Shown: piece after piece, positions 6,176 through 14,187 of the stretch
Position numbering within the stretch: the stretch's first letter is position 1
Layout: each line of letters begins with the position of its first letter
Assembly: GCA_934463455.1 (NCBI GenBank)
Contig: CAKSJU010000038.1
Coordinates: forward strand, 1-19,358
From: an uncultured Clostridia bacterium
GTDB taxonomy: Bacteria; Bacillota; Clostridia; UBA1381
Reading direction: 5' to 3'
DNA: 19,358 nucleotides
Made by a program: the position numbers and the translations under genes
The notes under the pieces: model-generated
What the model saw: the letters and a program-made list of their open reading frames with translations, nothing else
Databases searched by the model: none
Told to the model about the DNA's origin: nothing

Positions 6176-7576
6176 TTAGAGATGGTTGGCATCTGCACCG
6201 GTTATATATTCATCTATTGCCTTTGCCGCGGTTTTACCTGCTCCCATGGCAAGGATGACGGTTGCCGCTCCGGTTACCGCGTCTCCTCCGGCATAAACGC
6301 CCTCACGCGAAGTAAGTCCCGTTTCGTCAGCTATAATTCCGCCCCATTTTTGAGTATCAAGTCCCTCGGTTGTTGATTTTATAAGCGGATTCGGTGACGT
6401 TCCTATAGACATAATCACGCAATCCACATCCAATTCAAAGTCCGAGCCTTCTTTTACCACCGGTCGGCGTCTTCCCGACGCGTCCGGCTCGCCCAATTCC
6501 ATTTCGACGCATTTCATACCGCAGACAAACTTTTCATCATTTCCGAGTATTTCAATTGGATTTGTCAAAAGCTTAAATTCAATGCCCTCTTCCTTTGCAT
6601 GTTCAACCTCTTCTTTTCTTGCCGGAAGCTCCGCCTCCGAACGGCGGTATACAATATATACTTTATCCGCACCGAGACGAAGTGCACATCTCGCCGCGTC
6701 CATTGCAACGTTTCCTCCGCCGACAACAGCTATCCTTTTCGCGTGCATTATCGGAGTTTCGGAGCTGTCTTTATATGCTTTCATAAGATTTACACGGGTT
6801 AAAAATTCATTTGCCGAATAAACACCCTTTAAGTTTTCACCAGGTATCTTCATGAATTTCGGAAGACCCGCGCCGCTTCCTATATATACAGCTTCAAAGC
6901 CCTCCGCAAAAATCTCATCCACCGACTCTACCTTACCTATTACCATATTGGTTTCAATCTTTACTCCCAAAGCCTTAAGACCGTCAATTTCCTTTTGTAC
7001 AATTGTTTTCGGAAGTCTGAATTCGGGAATACCGTAAACCAACACTCCTCCCGCCAGGTGAAGTGCCTCAAAAATTGTGACGTCATAACCTTTTTTCGCC
7101 AAATCTCCCGCACATGCAAGTCCGGACGGTCCGGAGCCGACAACGGCTACTCTGTGTCCGTTGCTGTCCGGTTTTTCCGGAGTTTCGGTCACATTTTTAT
7201 TATGCCAATCCGCAACAAATCTCTCCAGTCTGCCTATAGCGACAGGCTCGCCCTTTATTCCGCGGACACATCTTTGCTCGCACTGAGTTTCCTGCGGACA
7301 TACTCTGCCGCATACCGCGGGCAATGACGATGATTTCGAAATGATTTTATATGCTCCTTCAAAATCCTCTTCTCTAACCTTTTCTATAAATGCGGGAATA
7401 TCAATAGCTACAGGACATCCCCCAACACACGGCTTATGCTTACAATTCAGACAGCGGTTTGCCTCATCAACCGCCTGCTCCTTTGTATATCCCTGAGCCA
7501 CCTCAAGAAAGTTTTTTGCTCTTATTTTGGGCTCTTGCGTAGGCATTTCATTTTTTTTCGGTGACATATTCGGCAT
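6176..7576 (-). CDS. nfnB: NfnB, large subunit of NADH-dependent reduced ferredoxin:NADP+ oxidoreductase
   Basis: A 466-residue flavoprotein of the glutamate-synthase small-subunit (GltA/GltD) family. The N-terminus holds two Cys clusters for [4Fe-4S] centres: C42, C45, C50, C54 and C89, C93, C99, C103. FAD binding is marked by VVGSGPSGLACAG (145-157) and NADP binding by VVGGGNVAMDAA (284-295) and YRRSEAELPAR (310-320). Such proteins are often annotated as homotetrameric glutamate synthase. Here the partner 2 nt upstream is the PyrK/NfnA-like small subunit, which identifies the electron-bifurcating Nfn complex. That complex couples exergonic NADPH/ferredoxin and endergonic NADH reactions in the cytoplasm. 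The start MPNMSPKK fits the family. Some related pairs are labelled SudAB (sulfide dehydrogenase). Confidence 0.9.
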   Translation of the reverse strand: MPNMSPKKNEMPTQEPKIRAKNFLEVAQGYTKEQAVDEANRCLNCKHKPCVGGCPVAIDIPAFIEKVREEDFEGAYKIISKSSSLPAVCGRVCPQETQCEQRCVRGIKGEPVAIGRLERFVADWHNKNVTETPEKPDSNGHRVAVVGSGPSGLACAGDLAKKGYDVTIFEALHLAGGVLVYGIPEFRLPKTIVQKEIDGLKALGVKIETNMVIGKVESVDEIFAEGFEAVYIGSGAGLPKFMKIPGENLKGVYSANEFLTRVNLMKAYKDSSETPIMHAKRIAVVGGGNVAMDAARCALRLGADKVYIVYRRSEAELPARKEEVEHAKEEGIEFKLLTNPIEILGNDEKFVCGMKCVEMELGEPDASGRRRPVVKEGSDFELDVDCVIMSIGTSPNPLIKSTTEGLDTQKWGGIIADETGLTSREGVYAGGDAVTGAATVILAMGAGKTAAKAIDEYITGADANHL

Positions 7577-7578
7577 GA

Positions 7579-8421
7579 TTATTCCGCCTCCTTTTTAAAT
7601 AAATTGCATGCTTCTTCATATTTGTGTTTTTCAAACGTTTTATACATTACCGAGCGTGCCATGGCTTCATCAAAGTCCACTTCATGGCCGTCAAAATCCG
7701 GTCCGTCAACACAGGCAAATTTTGTTTCTCCGCCCACAGTAAGGCGACATCCGCCGCACATACCCGTACCGTCAATCATAATCGGATTCATGCTGACAAT
7801 TGTTTTTATATCAAATTCCTTTGTTAAAAGACATACAAACTTCATCATTACAAGCGGACCTATCGCAATGACCAAATCATATTTTTCTCCGCTTTCGATA
7901 AGGGTGCGCAGTGCATCGGTAACAAGTCCTTTTTTGCCCGAGCTTCCGTCATCTGTCATAATTTCCAATTTGTCGCTGACTGCTTTAAATTCATCTTCAA
8001 GTATAACAAGGTCCTTGCTTCTGAAGCCGACAACCGTATGCACCTCGGTACCGTTTGCATGAAGTTTTTTTGCTATCGGATACGCAATTGCACATCCGAC
8101 TCCGCCGCCGATTACGGCAACCTTTTTAAAGCCTTCGGTATGCGTTGCAACTCCGAGAGGTCCGACGAAATCGGCAATATATTCACCCTCGTTTTTGTGA
8201 TTTAATCTCTCTGTTGTTGCTCCGACTATTTGAAAAATAATCGTCACGCTGCCTTTTTCTCTGTCAAAGTCCGCTATTGTAAGCGGAATACGTTCTCCGT
8301 CTTCGTCAACGCGTAAGATTATAAACTGCCCCGGCTCTGCTTTTTTTGCAATTTTCGGAGCCTCTATTTCCATAAGTGTAACGGTAGGATTGAGCGGTTT
8401 CTTTTTCAAAATCTTATACAT
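7579..8421 (-). CDS. nfnA: NfnA, small FAD/NAD/[2Fe-2S] subunit of Nfn complex
   Basis: A 280-residue protein of the ferredoxin-NADP reductase/PyrK superfamily. It has the FAD-binding RIPLTIAD (44-51), the NAD-site loop VIGGGVGCAIAYP (103-115), and a C-terminal [2Fe-2S] site with C222, C225 and C237. Asp217 stands where PyrK has a fourth Cys. An Asp plus three Cys is a known feature of NfnA. The start was set at 8421 (MYKILKKK). AAAGGA lies about 10 nt upstream of it, whereas the in-frame ATG at 8442 sits 5' of that SD and would add seven non-conserved residues. nfnB starts 2 nt after its stop. No promoter is clear in the 67-bp gap to the alcohol dehydrogenase gene, which contains a terminator. 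Confidence 0.9.
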   Translation of the reverse strand: MYKILKKKPLNPTVTLMEIEAPKIAKKAEPGQFIILRVDEDGERIPLTIADFDREKGSVTIIFQIVGATTERLNHKNEGEYIADFVGPLGVATHTEGFKKVAVIGGGVGCAIAYPIAKKLHANGTEVHTVVGFRSKDLVILEDEFKAVSDKLEIMTDDGSSGKKGLVTDALRTLIESGEKYDLVIAIGPLVMMKFVCLLTKEFDIKTIVSMNPIMIDGTGMCGGCRLTVGGETKFACVDGPDFDGHEVDFDEAMARSVMYKTFEKHKYEEACNLFKKEAE

Positions 8422-8451
8422 TTTTATATCATTCCTTTCCATACATAAAAA

Positions 8452-8479
8452 TCCTCGGTTATATTTTTATAACCGAGGA
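8452..8479 (-). terminator. Terminator between adh and nfnA
   Basis: An 11-bp perfect stem (TCCTCGGTTAT / ATAACCGAGGA) with a 6-nt loop, followed on the minus strand by TTTTTAT. It lies 10 nt after the adh stop and 31 nt before the nfnA start, so any adh-nfnAB read-through must pass it. Confidence 0.85.
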
Positions 8480-8488
8480 AGTATTCAT

Positions 8489-9679
8489 TTAAAAGTCAAC
8501 ATCCAAATCGTAATAGCAGCATTTAAGAAGCTTTTCCATTTCTTCAACACTTACACTGCGAGGGTTTGACCCGGTGCACGCGTCACCGACCGCAAGCTCC
8601 GCAACAGTATGCAGCTTTTCAAGAAATTCCTTTTCATCGATAATTCCGCCCTCATATTCTTTTATACAAGCCGGAATACCGAGCTCCTTGTTCATTCTTC
8701 TGACCTCATCTGCCAGTGCATTGCACAAAGCGTCATCATTATCAGCCGAAAGTCCGATTGTTCTTGCAATATCGGCATATCGTTTTTTTGCTTCTTCGTT
8801 TTTGGAATTGAATTTTATAATCTTGGGCAGGTACATTGCATTTGCACATCCGTGGACTATATGTCCTCCGGAATATGCCGCTCCGGTTTTATGCGCCATA
8901 GAATGGACAATTCCCAAAAGCGCGTTTGAAAATGCCATTCCCGCAAGACACTGTGCATTGTGCATTCTGTCGCGGGCGTCCATATCTCCTTTATACGACT
9001 TAATCAAAAATTCGGAAATCATCTTAATCGCATGCAGTGCAAGCGGGTCGGTATAATCCGAATGAAGAGTTGAAACATACGCCTCGGTCGCATGAGTAAA
9101 AGCGTCCATACCGGTGTGAGCCGTAAGCTTTTGCGGCATTGTTTCCGCCAGGTCGGGGTCTACAATCGCAACATCCGGTGTGATATTGAAATCCGCCAGC
9201 GGATATTTTATTCCCTTTTGATAGTCGGTAATAACCGAAAATGCAGTAACCTCGGTTGCTGTTCCCGACGTTGAGGGAATTGCACAGAATTTTGCTTTCG
9301 TTCTCAATTTCGGGAAATTAAACGGAATACAAAGCTCTTCAAACGTAGTATCGGGATATTCATAAAATGCCCACATTGCTTTTGCCGCGTCAATAGGCGA
9401 GCCGCCGCCGACAGATACAATCCAATCGGGGTTAAATTCCCGCATCGCTTTTGCTCCTCGCATAACCGTTTCCACCGACGGATCCGGCTCAACTCCTTCA
9501 AAAAGACTGACCTCCATCCCCGCCGATTTTAAATTTTCCACAACCTTGTCCAAAAAGCCGAACTTCTTCATAGAGCCGCCGCCGACAACGACAATTGCTC
9601 GTTTTCCGTCCAACTCCTTAAGTGCGTCTATTGCACCGTTCCCATGATATAAATCTCTCGGTAATGTAAATCTTGCCAT
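8489..9679 (-). CDS. Iron-containing alcohol dehydrogenase
   Basis: A 396-residue group III (iron-activated) dehydrogenase that reduces an aldehyde to an alcohol with NAD(P)H. It has the nucleotide-binding GGGSPIDAAK (91-100) and the likely metal ligands D192 and H196 (GMDAFTH), H263 (SMAHKTG) and H276 (VHGCANA). The length matches single-domain enzymes such as butanol or 1,3-propanediol dehydrogenases, not bifunctional AdhE. The substrate cannot be inferred. The SD AAGGAG is 9 nt before the ATG, and there is a perfect consensus promoter. A terminator follows, then nfnAB, so the locus looks concerned with balancing NAD(P)H during fermentation. Confidence 0.93.
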   Translation of the reverse strand: MARFTLPRDLYHGNGAIDALKELDGKRAIVVVGGGSMKKFGFLDKVVENLKSAGMEVSLFEGVEPDPSVETVMRGAKAMREFNPDWIVSVGGGSPIDAAKAMWAFYEYPDTTFEELCIPFNFPKLRTKAKFCAIPSTSGTATEVTAFSVITDYQKGIKYPLADFNITPDVAIVDPDLAETMPQKLTAHTGMDAFTHATEAYVSTLHSDYTDPLALHAIKMISEFLIKSYKGDMDARDRMHNAQCLAGMAFSNALLGIVHSMAHKTGAAYSGGHIVHGCANAMYLPKIIKFNSKNEEAKKRYADIARTIGLSADNDDALCNALADEVRRMNKELGIPACIKEYEGGIIDEKEFLEKLHTVAELAVGDACTGSNPRSVSVEEMEKLLKCCYYDLDVDF

Positions 9680-9732
9680 AAATAACCACTCCTTATATAA
9701 GTATAATTATATTATGGCAAACTACACTGATT

Positions 9733-9761
9733 ATTATACCAAAAGAAAGCTATAATGTCAA
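9733..9761 (-). promoter_or_regulatory. Consensus sigma-A promoter of the alcohol dehydrogenase gene
   Basis: On the minus strand, TTGACA (9761-9756), 17 bp, TATAAT (9738-9733). An exact match to the sigma-A consensus with ideal spacing, which predicts high expression unless repressed. The leader is about 45 nt and AT-rich. Confidence 0.92.
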
Positions 9762-9810
9762 GTAACCTGCGGATTTTGGGCATGGAAATTTAGTGCATTT
9801 TAAATATACT

Positions 9811-10533
9811 TTATTTTTTGTTTCTCTGTCTCGATGCTTCATACATAAGCACTGCCGCGGCAACCGAAGCATTAAGTGAATTTATTTCTCCAAACATAGG
9901 AATTTTAACCAAAAAATCACATTTTTCTTTTACCAGGCGGGAAATACCCTCGCCCTCGTTTCCTATTACAAGACCTATTCCTCCGGTCAGGTTTGCCGAG
10001 TACATTTCCTCTCCGTCCATATCCGCTCCGGCAATCCACAAGCCGTTTTCCTTAAGCTTGTCTATTGTCTGCGCAATATTTGTTACTTTTGCAACAGGCG
10101 TATATTCTACCGCACCGGCGGAAGTCTTTGCCACAACTCCGGTCAATCCCACACCGCTGCGTTTCGGAATAATAACTCCGTCTGCGCCGACACAGTTTGC
10201 CGTCCTCAAAATAGAGCCCAGATTATGCGGGTCGCAGATTTTATCGCAGATAATCACAAACGGATTTTCCGAGCGCGACAAAATATCCTCTACGCTTGCA
10301 TATTCATGAGCCGCGCAAAAAGCTATAATTCCCTGGTGATTGCCTCCCTCTGCAAGCGCATCAAGCTTTTGTCTTTCAACCTCCTGGATAATTATTCCGT
10401 TTTGCTTTGCTTTTTTTATAATCGGCACAAGCGAGCCTTCATAGCTTCCCTTTTTTATAAGTATTTTATCAATTTCCCTTTCCGAACGAATTGCTTCCAT
10501 TACGGGATTTCTTCCTATTATTTTATCTTCCAT
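9811..10533 (-). CDS. rlmB: 23S rRNA 2'-O-methyltransferase RlmB (TrmH/SPOUT family)
   Basis: A 240-residue SPOUT methyltransferase expected to methylate the ribose of G2251 (E. coli numbering) in 23S rRNA with SAM. The N-terminal substrate-binding domain (1-80) has IIGRNPVMEAI and GGNHQGIIA. The three knot motifs are DPHNLGSILRTANCVGA (101-117), GLVIGNEGEGIS (187-198) and INSLNASVAAAVLMYE (217-232). Length and motifs fit RlmB well; a TrmH-like tRNA enzyme is less likely. GGAG lies 5 nt before the ATG. In many Firmicutes the gene sits after cysS-mrnC; here it stands alone between lysC and adh. The 245-bp upstream gap holds hairpins, one of them terminator-like. Confidence 0.92.
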   Translation of the reverse strand: MEDKIIGRNPVMEAIRSEREIDKILIKKGSYEGSLVPIIKKAKQNGIIIQEVERQKLDALAEGGNHQGIIAFCAAHEYASVEDILSRSENPFVIICDKICDPHNLGSILRTANCVGADGVIIPKRSGVGLTGVVAKTSAGAVEYTPVAKVTNIAQTIDKLKENGLWIAGADMDGEEMYSANLTGGIGLVIGNEGEGISRLVKEKCDFLVKIPMFGEINSLNASVAAAVLMYEASRQRNKK

Positions 10534-10578
10534 AATAACTCCATTCCGCCGCCCTGCGCCGGCACAAAAAATAAAGTA

Positions 10579-10615
10579 AATCTCTTACCGGCAGGGGAGA
10601 AAATGATAAGAGATT
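10579..10615 (-). promoter_or_regulatory. Terminator-like hairpin in the rlmB leader (possible attenuator)
   Basis: A 9-bp stem (AATCTCTTA / TAAGAGATT) with a 19-nt loop. On the minus strand it is followed by TACTTTATTTTTT, about 60 nt before the rlmB start. The loop contains TGCCGG (minus strand), which can pair with an upstream CCGGCA (complement at 10641-10646). That pairing would exclude the terminator stem. The stem is AU-rich and the regulatory role is inferred. Confidence 0.5.
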
Positions 10616-10650
10616 ATTACGCACATGTGCAATTCATGCTTGCCGGAGGA

Positions 10651-10675
10651 TAACGTGAAAGGGACTTTCACGTTA
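10651..10675. other. Hairpin upstream of the rlmB leader
   Basis: A perfect 11-bp inverted repeat, TAACGTGAAAG / CTTTCACGTTA, with a 3-nt loop. On the plus strand it is followed by CATTTTCTTT; on the minus strand there is no T-tract. It lies between the lysC terminator and the terminator-like hairpin of rlmB. Confidence 0.6.
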
Positions 10676-10695
10676 CATTTTCTTTAAAATAAAAA

Positions 10696-10733
10696 GCTGC
10701 CCGAATTAATATGTATGGACACTGTCGGGCAGC
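10696..10733 (-). terminator. Rho-independent terminator after lysC
   Basis: GC-rich 9-bp stem GCTGCCCGA / TCGGGCAGC with a 20-nt loop. On the minus strand it is followed by TTTTTATTTT. It ends the pheB-hom-thrB-lysC transcript 45 nt after the lysC stop. Confidence 0.88.
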
Positions 10734-10778
10734 ATATTTTATCTGTTTAAACCATATTATGTTCGGCTTCCATGCGCC

Positions 10779-11984
10779 TTAGAGCATAAATTTATCGTGA
10801 ATGGCAACTACAGCGCGTTCCGCCTCTTTTTGGTCAACCAAAACGGAAATTTTAATCTCCGAAGTTGCAATCATATTGATATTGATATGTGCATCGTACA
10901 AAGCTTCAAACATAGTCGTTGCAACACCGGCATTATTTACCATACCCGCACCGACAATCGAAACCTTTGACACATCCTTTGTCCAGTTTATGTCATCCGC
11001 TTTTATAACATCCTGATTTTCCTCTATGATTTTTATTGCTTCTTCCATGTCGCCTTCACTTGTTGTAAAGCTTATATCCTTTTTGCCGCCGTTTCCGATT
11101 GATTGAATAATAAGGTCAACCGCAATATTTTTCTTTGACAAAAGAGAAAATACCTGGAATGCCTTTCCCGGTGTATCCTCCACGCCGCACAGCGCAATTC
11201 TTGCACAATCGTTATCTCTTGTTACCCCTCTTACCAACATCTTTTCCACTTTGTCTACCTCCTTGACATAAGTACCTTCTGATTTATTCAGGCTTGACTT
11301 TACAGCAAGCTTTACGTGATATTTTTTAGCCATTTCCACCGAACGGTTATGCAGAACATTCGCTCCCAGTGAAGCAAGCTCAAGCATTTCATCATACGAA
11401 ATATCGTCCAATTTGCGGGCATTTTCCACAAATCTCGGGTCAGCCGTATAAACTCCGTCCACATCCGTATATATTTCGCATATATCCGCACCCAAAGCTG
11501 CTGCCAGTGCAACAGCCGATGTATCCGAGCCGCCTCTTCCCAAGGTGGTTATATCACTGAATTTGTTAATTCCCTGAAAACCCGCAACAATTACAATTCT
11601 TTTTTTATCCAGTTCGTTTTGTATTCTCATTGTATTTATCGATTTTATTCTTGCCTGAGAATATTTCGAATCGGTTTTTACTCCCGCCTGCCAGCCGGTA
11701 AGCGAAATCACCGGTCTGCCTATTTTTTCTATCGCCATGGCAAGCAGCGAAATTGAAATCTGTTCGCCGGTTGCCAGCAGCATATCCATTTCTCTTTTTG
11801 AAGCTTTCGGATTAATTTCTTTTGCTTTTTCTATCAGGTCGTCAGTAGTATCGCCCTGTGCCGAAACCGCTACAACAACATCGTTGCCCGCGTCATAAGC
11901 TTCCACAATTCTGCCTGCGACATTCATAACGCGTTCGGCATCTCTGACGGATGTACCGCCGTATTTCTGAACAATTAAACTCAT
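10779..11984 (-). CDS. lysC: Aspartate kinase
   Basis: Phosphorylates aspartate, the first step toward lysine, threonine and methionine. This is a monofunctional 401-residue enzyme with the N-terminal kinase signature VQKYGGTSV (5-13), TTLGRGGSDTSAVALAAALGA (starts about residue 147) and EIYTDVDGVYTADPR. The C-terminal part, from about residue 265, holds two ACT domains (DTPGKAFQVFSLL and KVSIVGAGMVNNAGVATTMFEAL), typical of feedback-inhibited class II aspartokinases. SAQGDTTDDLI is the usual aspartate-site region. It lies 100 bp after thrB with a hairpin between, and no promoter of its own was seen, so it is probably the last gene of that operon. No lysine riboswitch fits in the gap. The SD (AAGAAAGG) is rather far, about 15 nt. 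Confidence 0.95.
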   Translation of the reverse strand: MSLIVQKYGGTSVRDAERVMNVAGRIVEAYDAGNDVVVAVSAQGDTTDDLIEKAKEINPKASKREMDMLLATGEQISISLLAMAIEKIGRPVISLTGWQAGVKTDSKYSQARIKSINTMRIQNELDKKRIVIVAGFQGINKFSDITTLGRGGSDTSAVALAAALGADICEIYTDVDGVYTADPRFVENARKLDDISYDEMLELASLGANVLHNRSVEMAKKYHVKLAVKSSLNKSEGTYVKEVDKVEKMLVRGVTRDNDCARIALCGVEDTPGKAFQVFSLLSKKNIAVDLIIQSIGNGGKKDISFTTSEGDMEEAIKIIEENQDVIKADDINWTKDVSKVSIVGAGMVNNAGVATTMFEALYDAHININMIATSEIKISVLVDQKEAERAVVAIHDKFML

Positions 11985-12024
11985 TTTTATTTCATAGCCT
12001 TTCTTCCCGCAAAATATTTTTTTT

Positions 12025-12058
12025 CGCCGTAAATTATCCGCGGGCGGATAATTCGGCG
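12025..12058 (-). other. Large hairpin between thrB and lysC
   Basis: CGCCG + TA bulge + AATTATCCGC pairs with GCGGATAATT + CGGCG, about 14-15 bp with a tiny GG loop. On the minus strand it is followed by an A-run, not a T-run, so it is not a standard terminator. It may be a processing or stability element between the two cistrons. Confidence 0.65.
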
Positions 12059-12084
12059 GCAGTATAATTTATTTATACCGCATT

Positions 12085-12987
12085 TTAATGCCTCACGATT
12101 TTTACAACCGCTCCGACATTATCTATTTCAACAATTTTACATTGTCTCTTATGACTGAATTTTTCAAAAAATTCGGTAATATTATCTTTAAAATATTCGG
12201 TATCTTCTTCCAAAACCGCAACTACAGCGGGACCCGAGCCGCTTAAAAAAACAGCTTTCGCTCCCAGCTCATACGATTTTGCAAAAATTTCTTCCATTCC
12301 CTCAACATAACTCTTTCGATACGGCTGATGAAGTCTGTCCTCCGCACCGATTTTCAGGTTATTGAAGTTCCCTCCGACCATGCTTGCCGCAAACCATGCC
12401 GCTCTCGAGACATTAAATGCTGCGTCCTTAAACGGTACCGTATCGGGCAAAATTCCTCTTGATTTTTTTGTTGCCGCAAAATAGTCGGGAATCATAACCG
12501 CATATTTCAGCTTCGGCGAAATTTTAAAGCTTTTATGATATATGTTTCCGCCCTCCGACGCCGATACGCAAAAACCTCCGTACATTGCCGGAACAACATT
12601 ATCGGGATGCCCCTCCGCTTCGGTTGCCAAACAAAGCAGCTCTTCTCTCGAAAGCTTATTTCCCGAAATATGGTTTCCTGCAAGCAATCCGCCTATAATG
12701 CACGCACTGCTGCTCCCCAAGCCTCTCGTCATCGGAATATCGCTGTTTTGGACTATCTTAAGACCTCTTTTTTTATATCCGACCTCGTCAAATACTCTTA
12801 CGACAGATTTATATATAAGATTATTTTCGTTTGTCGGAATATACTCGCTGCTTCCGATATTCACTATTTTAAGTCCGCTTTCCGTTTCGCTGACCTTTAT
12901 TCTGTTGTAGATATTAAGTGCAATCCCCATTGTGTCAAATCCCGCTCCCATATTTGCCGAAGTCGCGGGAACTCTTATTTCTACCAT
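12085..12987 (-). CDS. thrB: Homoserine kinase
   Basis: A GHMP-family kinase that converts homoserine to O-phosphohomoserine, the substrate of threonine synthase. 300 residues, the usual length. Motif 1 is VPATSANMGAGFDTMG (6-21), the ATP loop PMTRGLGSSSACIIGG (85-100), then EGHPDNVVPA (125-134) and the C-terminal LSGSGPAVVAV (248-258). Two ATGs are adjacent. GGAGG (12996-12992) leaves only 1 nt before the first (12990) but 4 nt before the second, so I chose 12987. Either way the start overlaps the hom stop (TGATG), so the two are translationally coupled. Threonine synthase (thrC) is not in the window. Confidence 0.94.
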   Translation of the reverse strand: MVEIRVPATSANMGAGFDTMGIALNIYNRIKVSETESGLKIVNIGSSEYIPTNENNLIYKSVVRVFDEVGYKKRGLKIVQNSDIPMTRGLGSSSACIIGGLLAGNHISGNKLSREELLCLATEAEGHPDNVVPAMYGGFCVSASEGGNIYHKSFKISPKLKYAVMIPDYFAATKKSRGILPDTVPFKDAAFNVSRAAWFAASMVGGNFNNLKIGAEDRLHQPYRKSYVEGMEEIFAKSYELGAKAVFLSGSGPAVVAVLEEDTEYFKDNITEFFEKFSHKRQCKIVEIDNVGAVVKIVRH

Positions 12988-14168
12988 CATACCTCCAAAA
13001 CTCTGATAAACGATTTTATATTTTTTTGAGACTGTGCCTTTTCAGAAAATTGTTCGGCACTCATTTTTTCGGTTATAAACGCTTTTTTATCATTTGTTTC
13101 TTTTGTCTTTTTAAAATCAGCTTCCCCGTCCGCGCTGATAACAAAATACGACGCCTTATCCTGCCCCGGATCAAGAACAAAATTTTTATCCTCGGTATTC
13201 CAATATATATTATGCTTATTAACACCTTTATGTTTAACGCAATCTATAATATCGGCGGTAACCGCGCCGGCTGTTGCTTCTTTTCCTGCGCCGCGTCCGT
13301 AAAACATTGCCTCTCCGAGATATTCTCCCTTTACATCAATCGCATTGAATACCCCGCTCACGCCCGCAAGCTGCATTTTCTTATCCACAAACATCGGTCT
13401 TACCATAATATTTACTTTATTGCCGAGCTTTTCCGCATAGCCTATCAGCTTTATCACACCGCCGAGCTTTTCCGCATATTTAACGTCTTCCTCGGAAATA
13501 TTCGTTATGCCCTCCGTCGGAATATCTTTATAGTCAACAAACTTTCCCCATGCCAGTGAAGCAAGAATTGCAATTTTCCGGCATGCGTCATAACCTTCAA
13601 CATCCGCCGCGGGATTTCTTTCCGCATATCCAAGCTCCTGGGCATCGGAAAGCGATTTATCAAAGCTTTTTCCCTTTTCGAACATTTCCGTTAGGATATA
13701 ATTTGTCGTACCGTTTAAAATCCCCGCAACCTTTTCTATATTATCCGATAAAAGGCAGGTTGCCATCGGTCTTATAATCGGTATTCCTCCGCCCACGCTT
13801 GCTTCAAACATATAATTAACATTATTTTTTTTCGCCAGCTCCAAAAGCTCCGGACCGTAAGTCGCCACAAGCTCCTTGTTTGACGTAACAACGCTCTTTT
13901 CCGCATTTAACAATTCTTTTGTATATTCATACGCAGGATGTAATCCGCCCATTGTTTCGGCAACAACATCTATTTTTTCATTGCCGCACAATTCGGAAAA
14001 TTCCTTCGTGAAAAGCTTTTTTGCTTCATGTCCCGAGAAATCTCTTATATCCAATATTCTTTCGACTTCTATATCTTCGCCGATTTTTTCTTTAAAATTA
14101 TTGTTTTTGAGTATTTCGTATACTCCGCTTCCTACCGTACCGAAACCTATTATTGCAGCCTTTGCCAT
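12987..14168 (-). CDS. hom: Homoserine dehydrogenase, short form
   Basis: Reduces aspartate semialdehyde to homoserine with NAD(P)H. The N-terminal Rossmann loop is IIGFGTVGSGVYEIL (6-20). The catalytic domain shows TSNKELVA (95-102), EASVGGGIPIIRP (122-134), GILNGTTNYIL (149-159) and NPAADVEGYDACRKIAIL (185-202). At 393 residues it is shorter than the roughly 430 of typical Firmicute enzymes with a C-terminal ACT domain. The last 70 residues (YFVISADGEADFKK...) only vaguely resemble an ACT fold. I set the start at ATG 14168: GGAG is 7 nt upstream, and the TTG at 14174 is too close to it. It lies 19 nt after the ACT protein PheB, and the stop overlaps thrB. Confidence 0.94.
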   Translation of the reverse strand: MAKAAIIGFGTVGSGVYEILKNNNFKEKIGEDIEVERILDIRDFSGHEAKKLFTKEFSELCGNEKIDVVAETMGGLHPAYEYTKELLNAEKSVVTSNKELVATYGPELLELAKKNNVNYMFEASVGGGIPIIRPMATCLLSDNIEKVAGILNGTTNYILTEMFEKGKSFDKSLSDAQELGYAERNPAADVEGYDACRKIAILASLAWGKFVDYKDIPTEGITNISEEDVKYAEKLGGVIKLIGYAEKLGNKVNIMVRPMFVDKKMQLAGVSGVFNAIDVKGEYLGEAMFYGRGAGKEATAGAVTADIIDCVKHKGVNKHNIYWNTEDKNFVLDPGQDKASYFVISADGEADFKKTKETNDKKAFITEKMSAEQFSEKAQSQKNIKSFIRVLEV

Positions 14169-14187
14169 AAACAATCTCCATTCTGTC

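Noticed and set aside
6176..8421. Glutamate synthase small subunit as the role of the gltA-like gene
   Set aside because: The immediately adjacent NfnA-type subunit with an Asp+3Cys iron-sulfur site indicates the Nfn complex; no large glutamate synthase subunit is present.
11985..12084. Lysine riboswitch (L box) upstream of lysC
   Set aside because: The 100-bp gap is too short and shows one simple hairpin, not the multi-helix L-box architecture.
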